Source: Pseudovibrio brasiliensis (GTDB taxonomy: Bacteria; Pseudomonadota; Alphaproteobacteria; Rhizobiales; Stappiaceae). From it: a stretch of DNA of 64,000 bases. The stretch is taken from the NCBI RefSeq assembly GCF_018282095.1, contig NZ_CP074126.1:2676501-2740500 (forward strand), read 5' to 3'. The position numbers were made by a program, and so were the translations under genes. Positions 16,587 to 23,865 of this stretch are shown here, piece after piece. The notes beneath the pieces are model-generated. The model saw only the letters and a list, made by a program, of their open reading frames with translations. It was not told where the DNA came from and did not search any database. Every line of letters starts with the position of its first letter. The first letter of the stretch is position 1.

Positions 16587-18311
16587 ATGACCAAACCTCC
16601 GCGCTCCCTCCAGACACCAACGGACGAGACCGCCAATCAGGATGCCCAGATCGGCATATGGGCCGACAATGTCATCACCCTCCTCGGTCTCAGTGAAACG
16701 CCTCCCGACAGCGGTCAAACAGAACCCGACTTCGATCAACCTCCCGCTGCAAGTCGGTTCACCGTGTCGGATGTCGTAGAGGACAGCTCTTCAGAAGAAG
16801 AGAGCGACAACGAGTTGGAACCAACACCAACTGCCCCTACCAGCCGCTTCACCATTAGCGACGTAGTGGAAGACAGTTTCTCAGAGGATGAGGAAAGCGA
16901 AGAAGAGCTGGCTCCCTCAATCACAACGCCTCCGCCCGCAAGCCGCTTCACTGTCAGCGACGCTGTAGAAGAAAGTTTCTCTGAAGACGAGGAAAGCGAA
17001 GAAGAGCTAGAACCCTCAACCACAACGCCTCCGCCCGCTAACCGTTTCACGGTCAGCGACATCATAGAAGATAGCTCCTCTGAAGATGAGGAAAGCGAAG
17101 ACGAGCCAGCGCCAACTGCCACAGCCGCCCCCACCAACCGTTTCATTGTCAGCGACGTCGAAGAAGCCAGCTTCTCTGAAGACGAGGAGAGCGAAGAAGA
17201 GCCAGAACCCGCCCCAACGCCTCCACCTACTAGCCGCTTCACTGTCAGCGACGTCGTGGAAGACAGCTTCTCCGAGGATGAGGAAGGCCCGTTAGCAACT
17301 CTGCCGCTTCCTTCCGACAATCTCAAACGCGCCCAACGGCTGGGGGCTGGGTCTTTTGGGGAAGTCAGCCTGTTCACCGATGAGCAAAGCGGCAAGTCCA
17401 TTGCGTTCAAGACGGCCCGTTCCCAGAAAGGCAAGGACGCCCTGCAGAAAGAGGCGCAGATCTACGGCAAGCTCATGGCCGCCGGTCCACACAAAAACGT
17501 GGTGCAGTGCTACGGCATGCACGAGATCGACGGCGAGACAGGCCTTGCCATGGAGTATGTGGAAGGCTGCGAGGCAGATGACCTGTTTCAGGGCGCTGAA
17601 GAACTCTACCGCGACAACAAACTCAGCCATGCCCAATATTGGGGCACCCTGCAATTCATGGCCAATGAAGTGATCGACGGCCTGAAACACATCAACGCTG
17701 CTGGCATCAGTCACAACGACATCAAGGGCGGCAACATCCTGTTCGATCAAAACAGCCAGTCTCTCAAAATCGCAGACTTCGGCTTTGCAGGTGTCATCGG
17801 CGAAGACCCGCTGGACTTCGGCACACCTGAGTATTCCAGCCCGGAAGCCATTGCTGCAGCCTTCGAGGATAAAGACAAACGCGACCGTCTGGACGACAAG
17901 CAGGATGGCTATGCAGTTGGGCAAATGGTGTTCGGCGGCGGCGAAGGTGAGTTCAATCTGCTGGATGCACCCGATTGCGACAACCCTTACGCCTTTGCAC
18001 TCCATGTTGTCCGCAAACTGAGCAACTCAAAAAGCCAGAATTCGGGAGCCGATGAAAAAGACAGCTCAAACAGCGAATACAAAGCCCTTAAGCCCACAGA
18101 CGACCCGGATCTGGCAGCAGAACCGGGCTATTACAATGAAAGCTATGAATCGGAGTACGCCCGCTTCGTCAACAATGCCATGCAGATTGATCCCAAAAAG
18201 AGAAGCAGCCTGGACGACATGCAGCAAAGCGAGTTCTTAAATGACCCGCTCCTCCAGCCAGAAGACGCCAAAGGCGTGCTGGAGCTGATCCGGAAACAAA
18301 GCAGTTCCTGA
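16587..18311 (+). CDS. Effector-like Ser/Thr kinase 2 with RFx[V/I]-acidic repeats
   Basis: A 574-residue protein (five more if the CTG at 16572 is used). Residues 56-233 are six tandem repeats of about 32 residues, each opening S/N-R-F-x-V/I-S-D and continuing into S-F-S-E-D-E-E-S-E-E-E and a Thr/Pro linker; the R-F pairs are at 57, 87, 120, 153, 185 and 217. The kinase domain is complete: glycine loop L-G-A-G-S-F-G-E-V (252-260), K275, E289, H-N-D-I-K-G-G-N (376-383), D-F-G (397-399) and S-S-P-E-A. It is clearly a paralogue of kinase 1, sharing Y-V-E-G-C-E-A, N-K-L-S-H-x-Q-Y-W-G-T and G-I-S-H-x-D-I-K-G-G-N. No export signal for the Sec pathway or membrane segment is present. The likely role is a secreted effector; the host target is unknown. 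Confidence 0.75.
   Translation: MTKPPRSLQTPTDETANQDAQIGIWADNVITLLGLSETPPDSGQTEPDFDQPPAASRFTVSDVVEDSSSEEESDNELEPTPTAPTSRFTISDVVEDSFSEDEESEEELAPSITTPPPASRFTVSDAVEESFSEDEESEEELEPSTTTPPPANRFTVSDIIEDSSSEDEESEDEPAPTATAAPTNRFIVSDVEEASFSEDEESEEEPEPAPTPPPTSRFTVSDVVEDSFSEDEEGPLATLPLPSDNLKRAQRLGAGSFGEVSLFTDEQSGKSIAFKTARSQKGKDALQKEAQIYGKLMAAGPHKNVVQCYGMHEIDGETGLAMEYVEGCEADDLFQGAEELYRDNKLSHAQYWGTLQFMANEVIDGLKHINAAGISHNDIKGGNILFDQNSQSLKIADFGFAGVIGEDPLDFGTPEYSSPEAIAAAFEDKDKRDRLDDKQDGYAVGQMVFGGGEGEFNLLDAPDCDNPYAFALHVVRKLSNSKSQNSGADEKDSSNSEYKALKPTDDPDLAAEPGYYNESYESEYARFVNNAMQIDPKKRSSLDDMQQSEFLNDPLLQPEDAKGVLELIRKQSSS
16752..17285 (+). repeat. Six in-frame tandem repeats encoding RFx[V/I] plus acidic serine clusters
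   Basis: Units start at about 16752, 16842, 16941, 17040, 17136 and 17232, so spacing is 90, 99, 99, 96 and 96 bases. They diverge at third positions and in the Thr/Pro linker while R-F-x-V/I-S-D and S-E-D-E-E are kept, which suggests selection on protein sequence. Confidence 0.9.
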
Positions 18312-18335
18312 TTTGCATCCAAGTTAAACACGCTT

Positions 18336-18791
18336 CTAACGATTGGACTTGGGCTTCCCGGTACCCTTAGTTTTCTTTAGCTCCTCAGGCCGCTCATCAC
18401 TGGCGATCACCACATCCTGCGGCTGAGAAAGCTCAATCAGGTTCCCATCCGGGTCTCTTATATAAACGGACAGGATGGGAGAGCTGGCCCCGGTCCGGAA
18501 CACCGGCCCCTCAACAATGGCAATAGACGCAGCACCCAGCCGCGCAATGGCCGCATCAAGGCTCTCCACCAGAAAGCACAGATCAGCCGTGCCCGGCATC
18601 TGTTCCTTGGCTAAAGGCTCCTGCGAAACATCGATGGGTTGAAGGTTGATCTTCTGTTGGCCAAAGTGCAGCGCCCGCCGCCCGCCTCCGAATATGATCT
18701 CCTCCATACCCAGCACGTCCTGATAGAAACGACTGGTACGTTCAACATCATGAACGGTAAGCACGACATGGTCGAGAGAAACCAACCTCAT
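18336..18791 (-). CDS. VOC-superfamily protein (glyoxalase/dioxygenase fold)
   Basis: A 151-residue single-copy VOC domain from the ATG at 18791, which has AAAGGAG seven bases before it. The first beta-alpha-beta unit reads L-D-H-V-V-L-T-V-H-D with the metal-ligand histidine at residue 7; the second ends with R-D-P-D-G-N-L-I-E-L, where the Glu is the usual second ligand. The F-Y-Q-D-V-L-G-M motif is typical. Close relatives include glyoxalase-like and fosfomycin/virulence-associated VOC proteins; the substrate cannot be read. The tail is basic (K-K-T-K-G-T-G-K-P-K). It converges on kinase 2 with 24 bases between stops. Confidence 0.85.
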   Translation of the reverse strand: MRLVSLDHVVLTVHDVERTSRFYQDVLGMEEIIFGGGRRALHFGQQKINLQPIDVSQEPLAKEQMPGTADLCFLVESLDAAIARLGAASIAIVEGPVFRTGASSPILSVYIRDPDGNLIELSQPQDVVIASDERPEELKKTKGTGKPKSNR

Positions 18792-18968
18792 CACTCGCTC
18801 CTTTAAACGCGCTCCCAAAAAAGGACCTGATCAGAACGCGTGAGAAACTGCATCAGCTTTTGCTGCTCCAACCATAACCCTGCCTTGCATAAGGAACCAA
18901 CACCTAGTTTCTGGCGAGATGAACAAAAGGTACACTGCCTATTTTTTAACCATCCTGCGCAGTGTTTG

Positions 18969-19073
18969 TGCACCAGATATATTTCAGATGCACTTTCCCA
19001 TTAGTATTGAGGGAGAGGAATGCCCGCTTTTGTGGCTTTTTAAGAAAATTTCAAAACTGGCACGGTTTCTGCA
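18969..19073 (+). promoter_or_regulatory. Sigma-54 promoter of glnB with possible NtrC half-sites
   Basis: TGGCACGGTTTCTGCA (19058-19073) matches the sigma-54 -24/-12 consensus TGGCAC-N5-TTGCA with one change, and has the invariant GG and GC 10 bases apart. Two TGCAC direct repeats at 18969-18973 and 18989-18993, 20 bases apart, resemble NtrC half-sites (TGCACC) about 65-90 bases upstream. The sigma-54 element is strong; the NtrC reading is tentative. The promoter would switch on glnB-glnA during nitrogen shortage. Confidence 0.75.
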
Positions 19074-19131
19074 TTCATATTTCCGTAAGTTTTGAATCGC
19101 GAACTTTCTGCACACGCACTGGTCATTTTAA

Positions 19132-19527
<396 letters not shown>

Positions 19528-19647
19528 GTAATTCCTTAGGGATAAATGGGGGACCGGTGACGAGTTGGGGGGAACAGTCCCGCGTAGTTTGGTCTTCAAC
19601 AGTATAACACGACGCCACTGGCGAATTTATAAGAGGAATAGGAAGTT

Positions 19648-21057
19648 ATGACGACCTCCGCTGATGTCTTGAAAGAAATCCAGGAAAAAGACGTAAAGTT
19701 CGTAGATCTTCGTTTTTCTGATCCGCGCGGCAAGCTGCAGCATGTCACCATGGATATCTCCCAGGTGAATGAAGACATGTTCGCTGAAGGCGTTGCATTT
19801 GACGGTTCTTCCATCGGTGGTTGGAAAGCAATCAACGAATCCGACATGATGCTGATGCCAGATCCGGAAACAGCTCACGTCGACCCATTCTTCGCACAGT
19901 CCACCATGTCCATCTTCTGTGACGTTCTCGACCCACGCACAGGTGAAGGTTACAACCGTGACCCGCGCATGACGGCTAAGCGCGCAGAAGCCTACGTGAA
20001 AGCATGTGGCGCTGGTGACACCGTGTTCGTTGGTCCGGAAGCTGAATTCTTCATCTTCGACGACGTTCGCTTCGCAGCAGACCCATACAACACTGGCTTC
20101 AAGCTGGACTGTTCCGAACTGCCATCCAACATGGACAGCGAGTACGAGTCCGGCAACCTCGGTCACCGTCCACGTACAAAAGGTGGCTACTTCCCGGTTC
20201 CTCCAATCGACAGCTGTCAGGACATCCGCTCTGAAATGCTGACCGTTATGTCCGACATGGGCGTAAAAGTTGAAAAGCACCACCACGAAGTGGCAGCTGC
20301 TCAGCACGAACTCGGCATGCAGTTCCAGACCCTGACCACTTGTGCTGACCACATGCAGATCTACAAGTACGTGGTTCACCAAGTTGCTCACGCGTATGGC
20401 AAGTCCGCAACCTTCATGCCTAAGCCTGTCTTCGGCGACAACGGCACCGGCATGCACTGCCACTTCTCCATCTGGGACGAAGGCAAGCCAACTTTTGCTG
20501 GCAGCCAGTATGCTGACCTTTCCGAGAACGCTCTGTACTTCATCGGCGGCATCCTGAAGCACGCGAAATCCCTGAACGCGTTCACCAACGCGTCCACCAA
20601 CTCCTACAAGCGTCTGGTACCGGGCTATGAGGCTCCAGTTCTTCTGGCATACTCTTCCCAGAACCGTTCTGCTTCCTGCCGTATTCCATTCACCTCTTCT
20701 CCAAAAGGTAAGCGCGTTGAAGTTCGCTTCCCGGATCCAACAGCAAACCCGTATCTGGCGTTCGCTGCACAGCTGATGGCTGGCCTTGATGGTATCAAGA
20801 ACAAGATCCATCCTGGTGATGCAATGGATAAGAACCTGTACGATCTGCCAGCAGAAGAACTCTCCGAGATCCCAACTGTTGCAGCATCTCTGCGTGAAGC
20901 TCTGGAAAGCCTCGATGCAGACCGTGAATACCTCAAAGCAGGTGGCGTATTCGACGACGACCAGATCGACGCATACATCGAACTGAAGATGGAAGAAGTC
21001 CTGCGTACAGACATGACCCCTCACCCAGTTGAGTTCGACATGTACTACTCCGTCTAA
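19648..21057 (+). CDS. glnA: Glutamine synthetase type I
   Basis: A 469-residue dodecameric enzyme that makes glutamine from glutamate, ammonia and ATP. The sequence shows F-D-G-S-S-I-G-G-W near residue 50, metal-binding G-P-E-A-E-F-F near 129-135, the M-H-C-H-F-S-I-W segment and the adenylylation-loop tyrosine in N-L-Y-D-L-P near residue 397, so activity is expected to be controlled by adenylylation through P-II. AGGA precedes the ATG. It shares the glnB transcript and is followed by a branched hairpin and a very strong terminator. Confidence 0.98.
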   Translation: MTTSADVLKEIQEKDVKFVDLRFSDPRGKLQHVTMDISQVNEDMFAEGVAFDGSSIGGWKAINESDMMLMPDPETAHVDPFFAQSTMSIFCDVLDPRTGEGYNRDPRMTAKRAEAYVKACGAGDTVFVGPEAEFFIFDDVRFAADPYNTGFKLDCSELPSNMDSEYESGNLGHRPRTKGGYFPVPPIDSCQDIRSEMLTVMSDMGVKVEKHHHEVAAAQHELGMQFQTLTTCADHMQIYKYVVHQVAHAYGKSATFMPKPVFGDNGTGMHCHFSIWDEGKPTFAGSQYADLSENALYFIGGILKHAKSLNAFTNASTNSYKRLVPGYEAPVLLAYSSQNRSASCRIPFTSSPKGKRVEVRFPDPTANPYLAFAAQLMAGLDGIKNKIHPGDAMDKNLYDLPAEELSEIPTVAASLREALESLDADREYLKAGGVFDDDQIDAYIELKMEEVLRTDMTPHPVEFDMYYSV

Positions 21058-21065
21058 TTTATGAA

Positions 21066-21133
21066 GGGGCTGCTTTAACTCCAATGCATCCCGGGCGTAT
21101 CTCCAAGCGGATACGCCCATCAAAAGCAGCCCC
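21066..21133 (+). repeat. Nested inverted repeats after glnA
   Basis: GGGGCTGCTTT (21066-21076) pairs with AAAGCAGCCCC (21123-21133); inside them GGGCGTATC (21093-21101) pairs with GATACGCCC (21110-21118). The result is a long two-part stem directly after the glnA stop, before the real terminator. It probably protects the mRNA 3' end. Confidence 0.75.
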
Positions 21134-21147
21134 GTCACTTAGACACA

Positions 21148-21186
21148 ACAAAACCCCGACTGGCCCCAGTCGGGGTTTTGTTTTTT
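21148..21186 (+). terminator. Strong intrinsic terminator of glnBA
   Basis: ACAAAACCCCGACTG pairs with CAGTCGGGGTTTTGT and is followed by TTTTTT. The A run on the other side makes it usable on the minus strand too. Confidence 0.93.
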
Positions 21187-21271
21187 AAGATATTGACTTA
21201 TTTCAATTTTTATGTTAAGTTTACGAGCATCCCCCAAATTTTGAGTACTTCGCTTATCAGGCTTATTTGGC

Positions 21272-21298
21272 GCAAGTTCGACTCTTGCGGTAGTGCCA
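21272..21298 (+). other. tRNA-like 3' end (T arm plus CCA), possibly a remnant
   Basis: GCAAG-TTCGACT-CTTGC is a perfect T stem-loop with the universal TTCGA loop, followed by GGTAGTGCCA. No matching 5' half (acceptor, D or anticodon arms) is found upstream and the acceptor strand is one base short, so this is at most a tRNA fragment such as an old integration scar, or chance. It lies in the 334-base AT-rich gap after glnA. Confidence 0.3.
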
Positions 21299-21391
21299 CT
21301 GTTGTTTTCGGCCCTTATTCTTCTTGCACTAATAGTTATTGAGTTCTTAGAAACACAAACATCGAACAGAGAAGATAATGAGGGATCCAAA

Positions 21392-21505
21392 ATGAAGCAA
21401 AAATTCAAAGATTTTTTCAATGCCAGTACAAAGCAACTAAAACCATTCTTTAATAGCACTGCGTCGGGAACGACCCTGATAAGCAAAGTACTCAATTCTG
21501 CATAA
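21392..21505 (+). CDS. Possible small protein (37 aa), unknown
   Basis: A short frame starts at ATG 21392 with GAGGG seven bases before it, giving a 37-residue Lys/Phe/Ser-rich peptide that could form an amphipathic helix. The frame is open upstream to a GTG at 21293, which would add a hydrophobic segment (L-L-F-S-A-L-I-L-L-A-L) but has no ribosome site. The region is more AT-rich than its surroundings. There is no recognised family; coding status is uncertain. Confidence 0.3.
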   Translation: MKQKFKDFFNASTKQLKPFFNSTASGTTLISKVLNSA

Positions 21506-21585
21506 AAACACTCTTTAGCAGTGCCTCGTCACTTTATTTGATGAAGCACTCTCGCTCAGTAGATACAAAGCTGCATCAGGCAGAC

Positions 21586-22182
21586 TTACCAGCCGCCCTC
21601 ACGCATCTCCGCAGAGATCTCCAGACGCACACGGTCACTGGTCAATGGCGCAAACATACCCACACCAAAATCACTGCGCAGGATCTCACCTTTGCCCTCT
21701 ACGCCAATCCACTGGCCCTGATAGTAGTCAAAGTAGCTGCCAAGCGGGTGCGGACCATTGTGATTGAGCTGAAAGTCCAGCTCCACCGGATGCTTCTGGT
21801 CCTTGATGGTCAGATCTCCCACCAGAGTGACACCAGTCGCACTGGTCTGCTTCACACTCGTGGAAACAAAGGTAATCTCCGGATACTTCTCCACGTCGAA
21901 GAAGTCAGAGTTCTTCATATGCTCATCCAGCGCCTCAACACCCGTATCGATGCTGGCAGGATCAATGACCACTGAAACTTTGGTCTCTTCAATCTTTTCC
22001 GGATCAAACTCCACATCCCCGCGAACCACCTTCCACTCACCAGACTGCTCACTCAAGCCTGCATGGTTGTAGTAAAAGCGAACCTCCGTATGCGTCGGGT
22101 CAAACTTGTAGCTTGCAGCCTGCGCCGATGCGGTGAATGCAAGTGATGCCGCAACAACGGCAAATTTTGTGAAATGCTTCAT
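21586..22182 (-). CDS. Periplasmic YceI-family protein
   Basis: A 198-residue protein from the ATG at 22182 (AGGA seven bases before it). A clean signal peptide (M-K-H-F-T-K, hydrophobic core, A-S-A-Q-A) is followed by a single YceI domain: Y-x-F-D-P-T-H-T-E-V-R-F at the start, V-V-I-D-P-A-S-I-D-T-G near residue 75 and G-D-L-T-I-K-D-Q-x-H-P-V near residue 125. YceI proteins are lipocalin-like barrels that bind polyisoprenoid lipids in the periplasm; their exact role is unsettled. It is transcribed away from a MarR-type regulator with a palindrome in the shared intergenic region. Confidence 0.92.
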   Translation of the reverse strand: MKHFTKFAVVAASLAFTASAQAASYKFDPTHTEVRFYYNHAGLSEQSGEWKVVRGDVEFDPEKIEETKVSVVIDPASIDTGVEALDEHMKNSDFFDVEKYPEITFVSTSVKQTSATGVTLVGDLTIKDQKHPVELDFQLNHNGPHPLGSYFDYYQGQWIGVEGKGEILRSDFGVGMFAPLTSDRVRLEISAEMREGGW

Positions 22183-22280
22183 GCTGTTTCCTGCCTCATA
22201 TCCCTGTCTGCCACATAAAAACTGTAGCTTTTCATAGGCGCACATCCATTAACTTATTGATTTATAGCGCGTTAACGTAT

Positions 22281-22296
22281 ATGCATGTACATACAT
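22281..22296. promoter_or_regulatory. Candidate operator between yceI and marR genes
   Basis: ATGCATGTACATACAT is a 16-bp palindrome with a single mismatch pair, located between the divergent genes. The size and symmetry fit a MarR dimer site controlling both promoters. Confidence 0.45.
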
Positions 22297-22350
22297 CTAA
22301 ATGAATGGAAACACGTTTCAAGTCCTGAATGCGAAAATAACGAGGATGTG

Positions 22351-22776
22351 ATGTCTGTCAGCAAAGAGTCAGTCTCTCTCTGGATCGCCCTGAACCGGGT
22401 GCAAAAGACCATCTACACGGAGATTGAGAGCGCCTTTAAAGCAGAAAGATTTCCCCCTCTGTCGTGGTACGACATCCTCTGGGAGTTGGAGAACGCTCCC
22501 GACGGCCTGCGCCAGTTTGAGCTGGAGGAACGTGTCCTCTTCCAGCAGGCCAACCTCTCCCGCGTCATCCAGTCTCTCGCCAAGGCCGGACTGGTCGAAA
22601 GTAAACCCGCCCCAAAAGACAAACGCGGCAAGACCCTCTACATCACCGGGAAGGGAAAAGACCTCCGCGCCCAGATGTGGCAGACCTACGAACGCATGTT
22701 GGAAGAAAAGCTCGACACAAAAGTCAGCCCGGACAACGCCACGCAGCTGGCAGAAGCTCTCAGAACGCTGCTTTAG
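22351..22776 (+). CDS. MarR-family transcriptional regulator
   Basis: A 141-residue winged-helix regulator from the ATG at 22351, preceded by GAGG. The frame is open upstream to 22285 but that part overlaps the palindromic control region. Helix-turn-helix residues fall in L-E-E-R-V-L-F-Q-Q-A-N-L-S-R-V-I-Q-S-L (about 60-78), followed by the wing with the family signature D-K-R-G-K-T-L-Y-I-T-G-K-G near residue 95. MarR dimers usually repress themselves and a neighbouring gene until a small ligand binds; the divergent yceI gene is the obvious candidate target. Confidence 0.88.
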   Translation: MSVSKESVSLWIALNRVQKTIYTEIESAFKAERFPPLSWYDILWELENAPDGLRQFELEERVLFQQANLSRVIQSLAKAGLVESKPAPKDKRGKTLYITGKGKDLRAQMWQTYERMLEEKLDTKVSPDNATQLAEALRTLL

Positions 22777-22847
22777 AATTTTTCAGCGACCACGGGAGGC
22801 TGGTACCAAAAGGCTTCCTAAGTGCATCACAACGGCTTCAACACAGC

Positions 22848-22899
22848 AACGCAGAAAAACACAAAAGAACGCAAACCAACGCACATAGGAACGCAAAGG
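22848..22899 (+). repeat. AACGCA-rich repeat, copy 1
   Basis: The stretch contains AACGCAGAAAAAC, AACGCAAACCAACGCA and AACGCAAAGG. The 16-mer AACGCAAACCAACGCA recurs in inverse orientation at 49846-49861, within another TGCGTT-rich stretch. Confidence 0.6.
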
Positions 22900-22990
22900 G
22901 GAATATGTCATCCCCCCGTCACGAAACTGGGTTTAAGTGCAGTGAGGTTATCAGCAACTGACCGTGCTGAAGAGACCCGCATACCCTTTA

Positions 22991-23021
22991 AAGGCGGCCT
23001 TCTAAGGTCGCCTTCTTTTTT
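22991..23021 (+). terminator. Intrinsic terminator of an unknown transcript
   Basis: AAGGCGGCCTT pairs with AAGGTCGCCTT (one G-T) and is followed by CTTTTTT. Confidence 0.75.
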
Positions 23022-23140
23022 AGGCTTTTCGTCAAAAACCCAAAATTCCGGCAAGTGGCCGCTAACTATTTTATGCCCCATCCCTTGAAAGAAAAGCCGA
23101 GCATTCTTACGTTAGTAACAGGTCAACAAAAGGAGAGCCA

Positions 23141-23347
23141 ATGACTCCACCGGACCTGCATGTTGTACGGTGTTTATAAAGGCAGTTCGGCACTTATGAA
23201 GACCCTCTACAGGATGCCACAATATATCGGCACTACAAAACGGCCTGATCGACTGAGCGTCAGCAGGCGGTAAGCAAGGATCGAACCCGGACGTACATGG
23301 GCGAGAAATCATATAAGACGCCCAAGCATATAGCCTTGAAACGGTAA
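23141..23347 (+). pseudogene. Interrupted 68-codon reading frame, unknown
   Basis: An ATG at 23141 with a strong ribosome site (AAAGGAG, 5-8 bases before) opens a frame that is read for 12 codons, meets TAA at 23177, continues in the same frame to TGA at 23246 and ends at TAA 23345-23347. The conceptual product is hydrophilic with a Lys/Tyr-rich C-terminus (G-E-K-S-Y-K-T-P-K-H). An intrinsic terminator follows 29 bases later. It may be a decayed small gene, a leader peptide followed by an RNA, or a noncoding RNA; I do not recognise it. Confidence 0.3.
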
Positions 23348-23375
23348 ATCGCGGCGATCCAACCAGAAAAGCAAG

Positions 23376-23416
23376 ACCCCGTTAGAGCCTTCGAGAAGGT
23401 CACGGGGTTTTCTTTT
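23376..23416 (+). terminator. Intrinsic terminator downstream of the interrupted frame
   Basis: ACCCCGT pairs with ACGGGGT, with an inner CCTT-CGAG-AAGG stem, followed by TTTCTTTT. It shows that something between 23021 and 23376 is transcribed. Confidence 0.8.
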
Positions 23417-23481
23417 GGTCATTGCAATGTAGTTGCTCCCCTCTAAAGTACCCCGATTACTTTCAGAGTTTAGAGCAAATC

Positions 23482-23865
23482 ATGACATTTCCCGCCAATG
23501 CGATTGAACTTCTCCCCACGCTCCCATCTCTCAACATTCAGGAAACAAAAGCGTTTTACGCTGGCCAGCTGGGCTTTACCAACATCGTCTATGAGCGCGA
23601 TGACTTTCTGATTCTGAGAAGAGACAATCTGGAAATCCACTTCTGGCTCACCACAGAAAAGCATCTCTGCGAAAACAGCAGTGTGTATTTTCGCGGCGGC
23701 CCAATCGCAGCCCTTCACGAGGAATACCGCAAACTCGGCCTGCCAGAAGACGGCAAAAGCGAACCCCGCCTCACCCCACTCGCCAAACGCCCTTGGGACA
23801 TGGAAGAGTTTTACATCCACGACCCACACGGTAACCTCCTGAAATTTGGACGCATTCCGCTCTAA
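23482..23865 (+). CDS. VOC-superfamily protein, bleomycin-resistance-like
   Basis: A 127-residue protein from the ATG at 23482; the frame extends to a TTG at 23422 but that part is Cys-rich and unconvincing. It has the compact fold of the bleomycin-binding branch: L-P-x-x-x-I-Q-E-T-K-A-F-Y-A-G-Q-L-G-F at the start, an F-L-I-L-R-R-D-N-L-E-I-H-F-W strand and the C-terminal F-Y-I-H-D-P-H-G-N-L-L-K-F-G motif. Members either sequester bleomycin-type antibiotics or are uncharacterised; resistance is not shown by sequence alone. Confidence 0.82.
   Translation: MTFPANAIELLPTLPSLNIQETKAFYAGQLGFTNIVYERDDFLILRRDNLEIHFWLTTEKHLCENSSVYFRGGPIAALHEEYRKLGLPEDGKSEPRLTPLAKRPWDMEEFYIHDPHGNLLKFGRIPL

Larger units (their letters stand above)
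22777..23140. other. Gap with AACGCA repeat and a terminator-ended segment
   Basis: About 360 bases. It contains an AACGCA-rich repeat (22848-22899) shared with 49843-49907 and, after it, a stretch ending in an intrinsic terminator at 22991-23021. The terminator lies 215 bases beyond the marR stop and may end a long marR 3' region or a small RNA. No open frame is convincing. Confidence 0.5.

Noticed and set aside
19627-21138. 503-codon frame opposite glnA
   Set aside because: Shadow of glnA: Val/Cys/His-rich product without known motifs, although very long.
23112-23312. 66-codon minus-strand frame across the interrupted ORF
   Set aside because: No ribosome site and it ends outside any terminator on its strand; the plus strand has the ribosome site and terminator.
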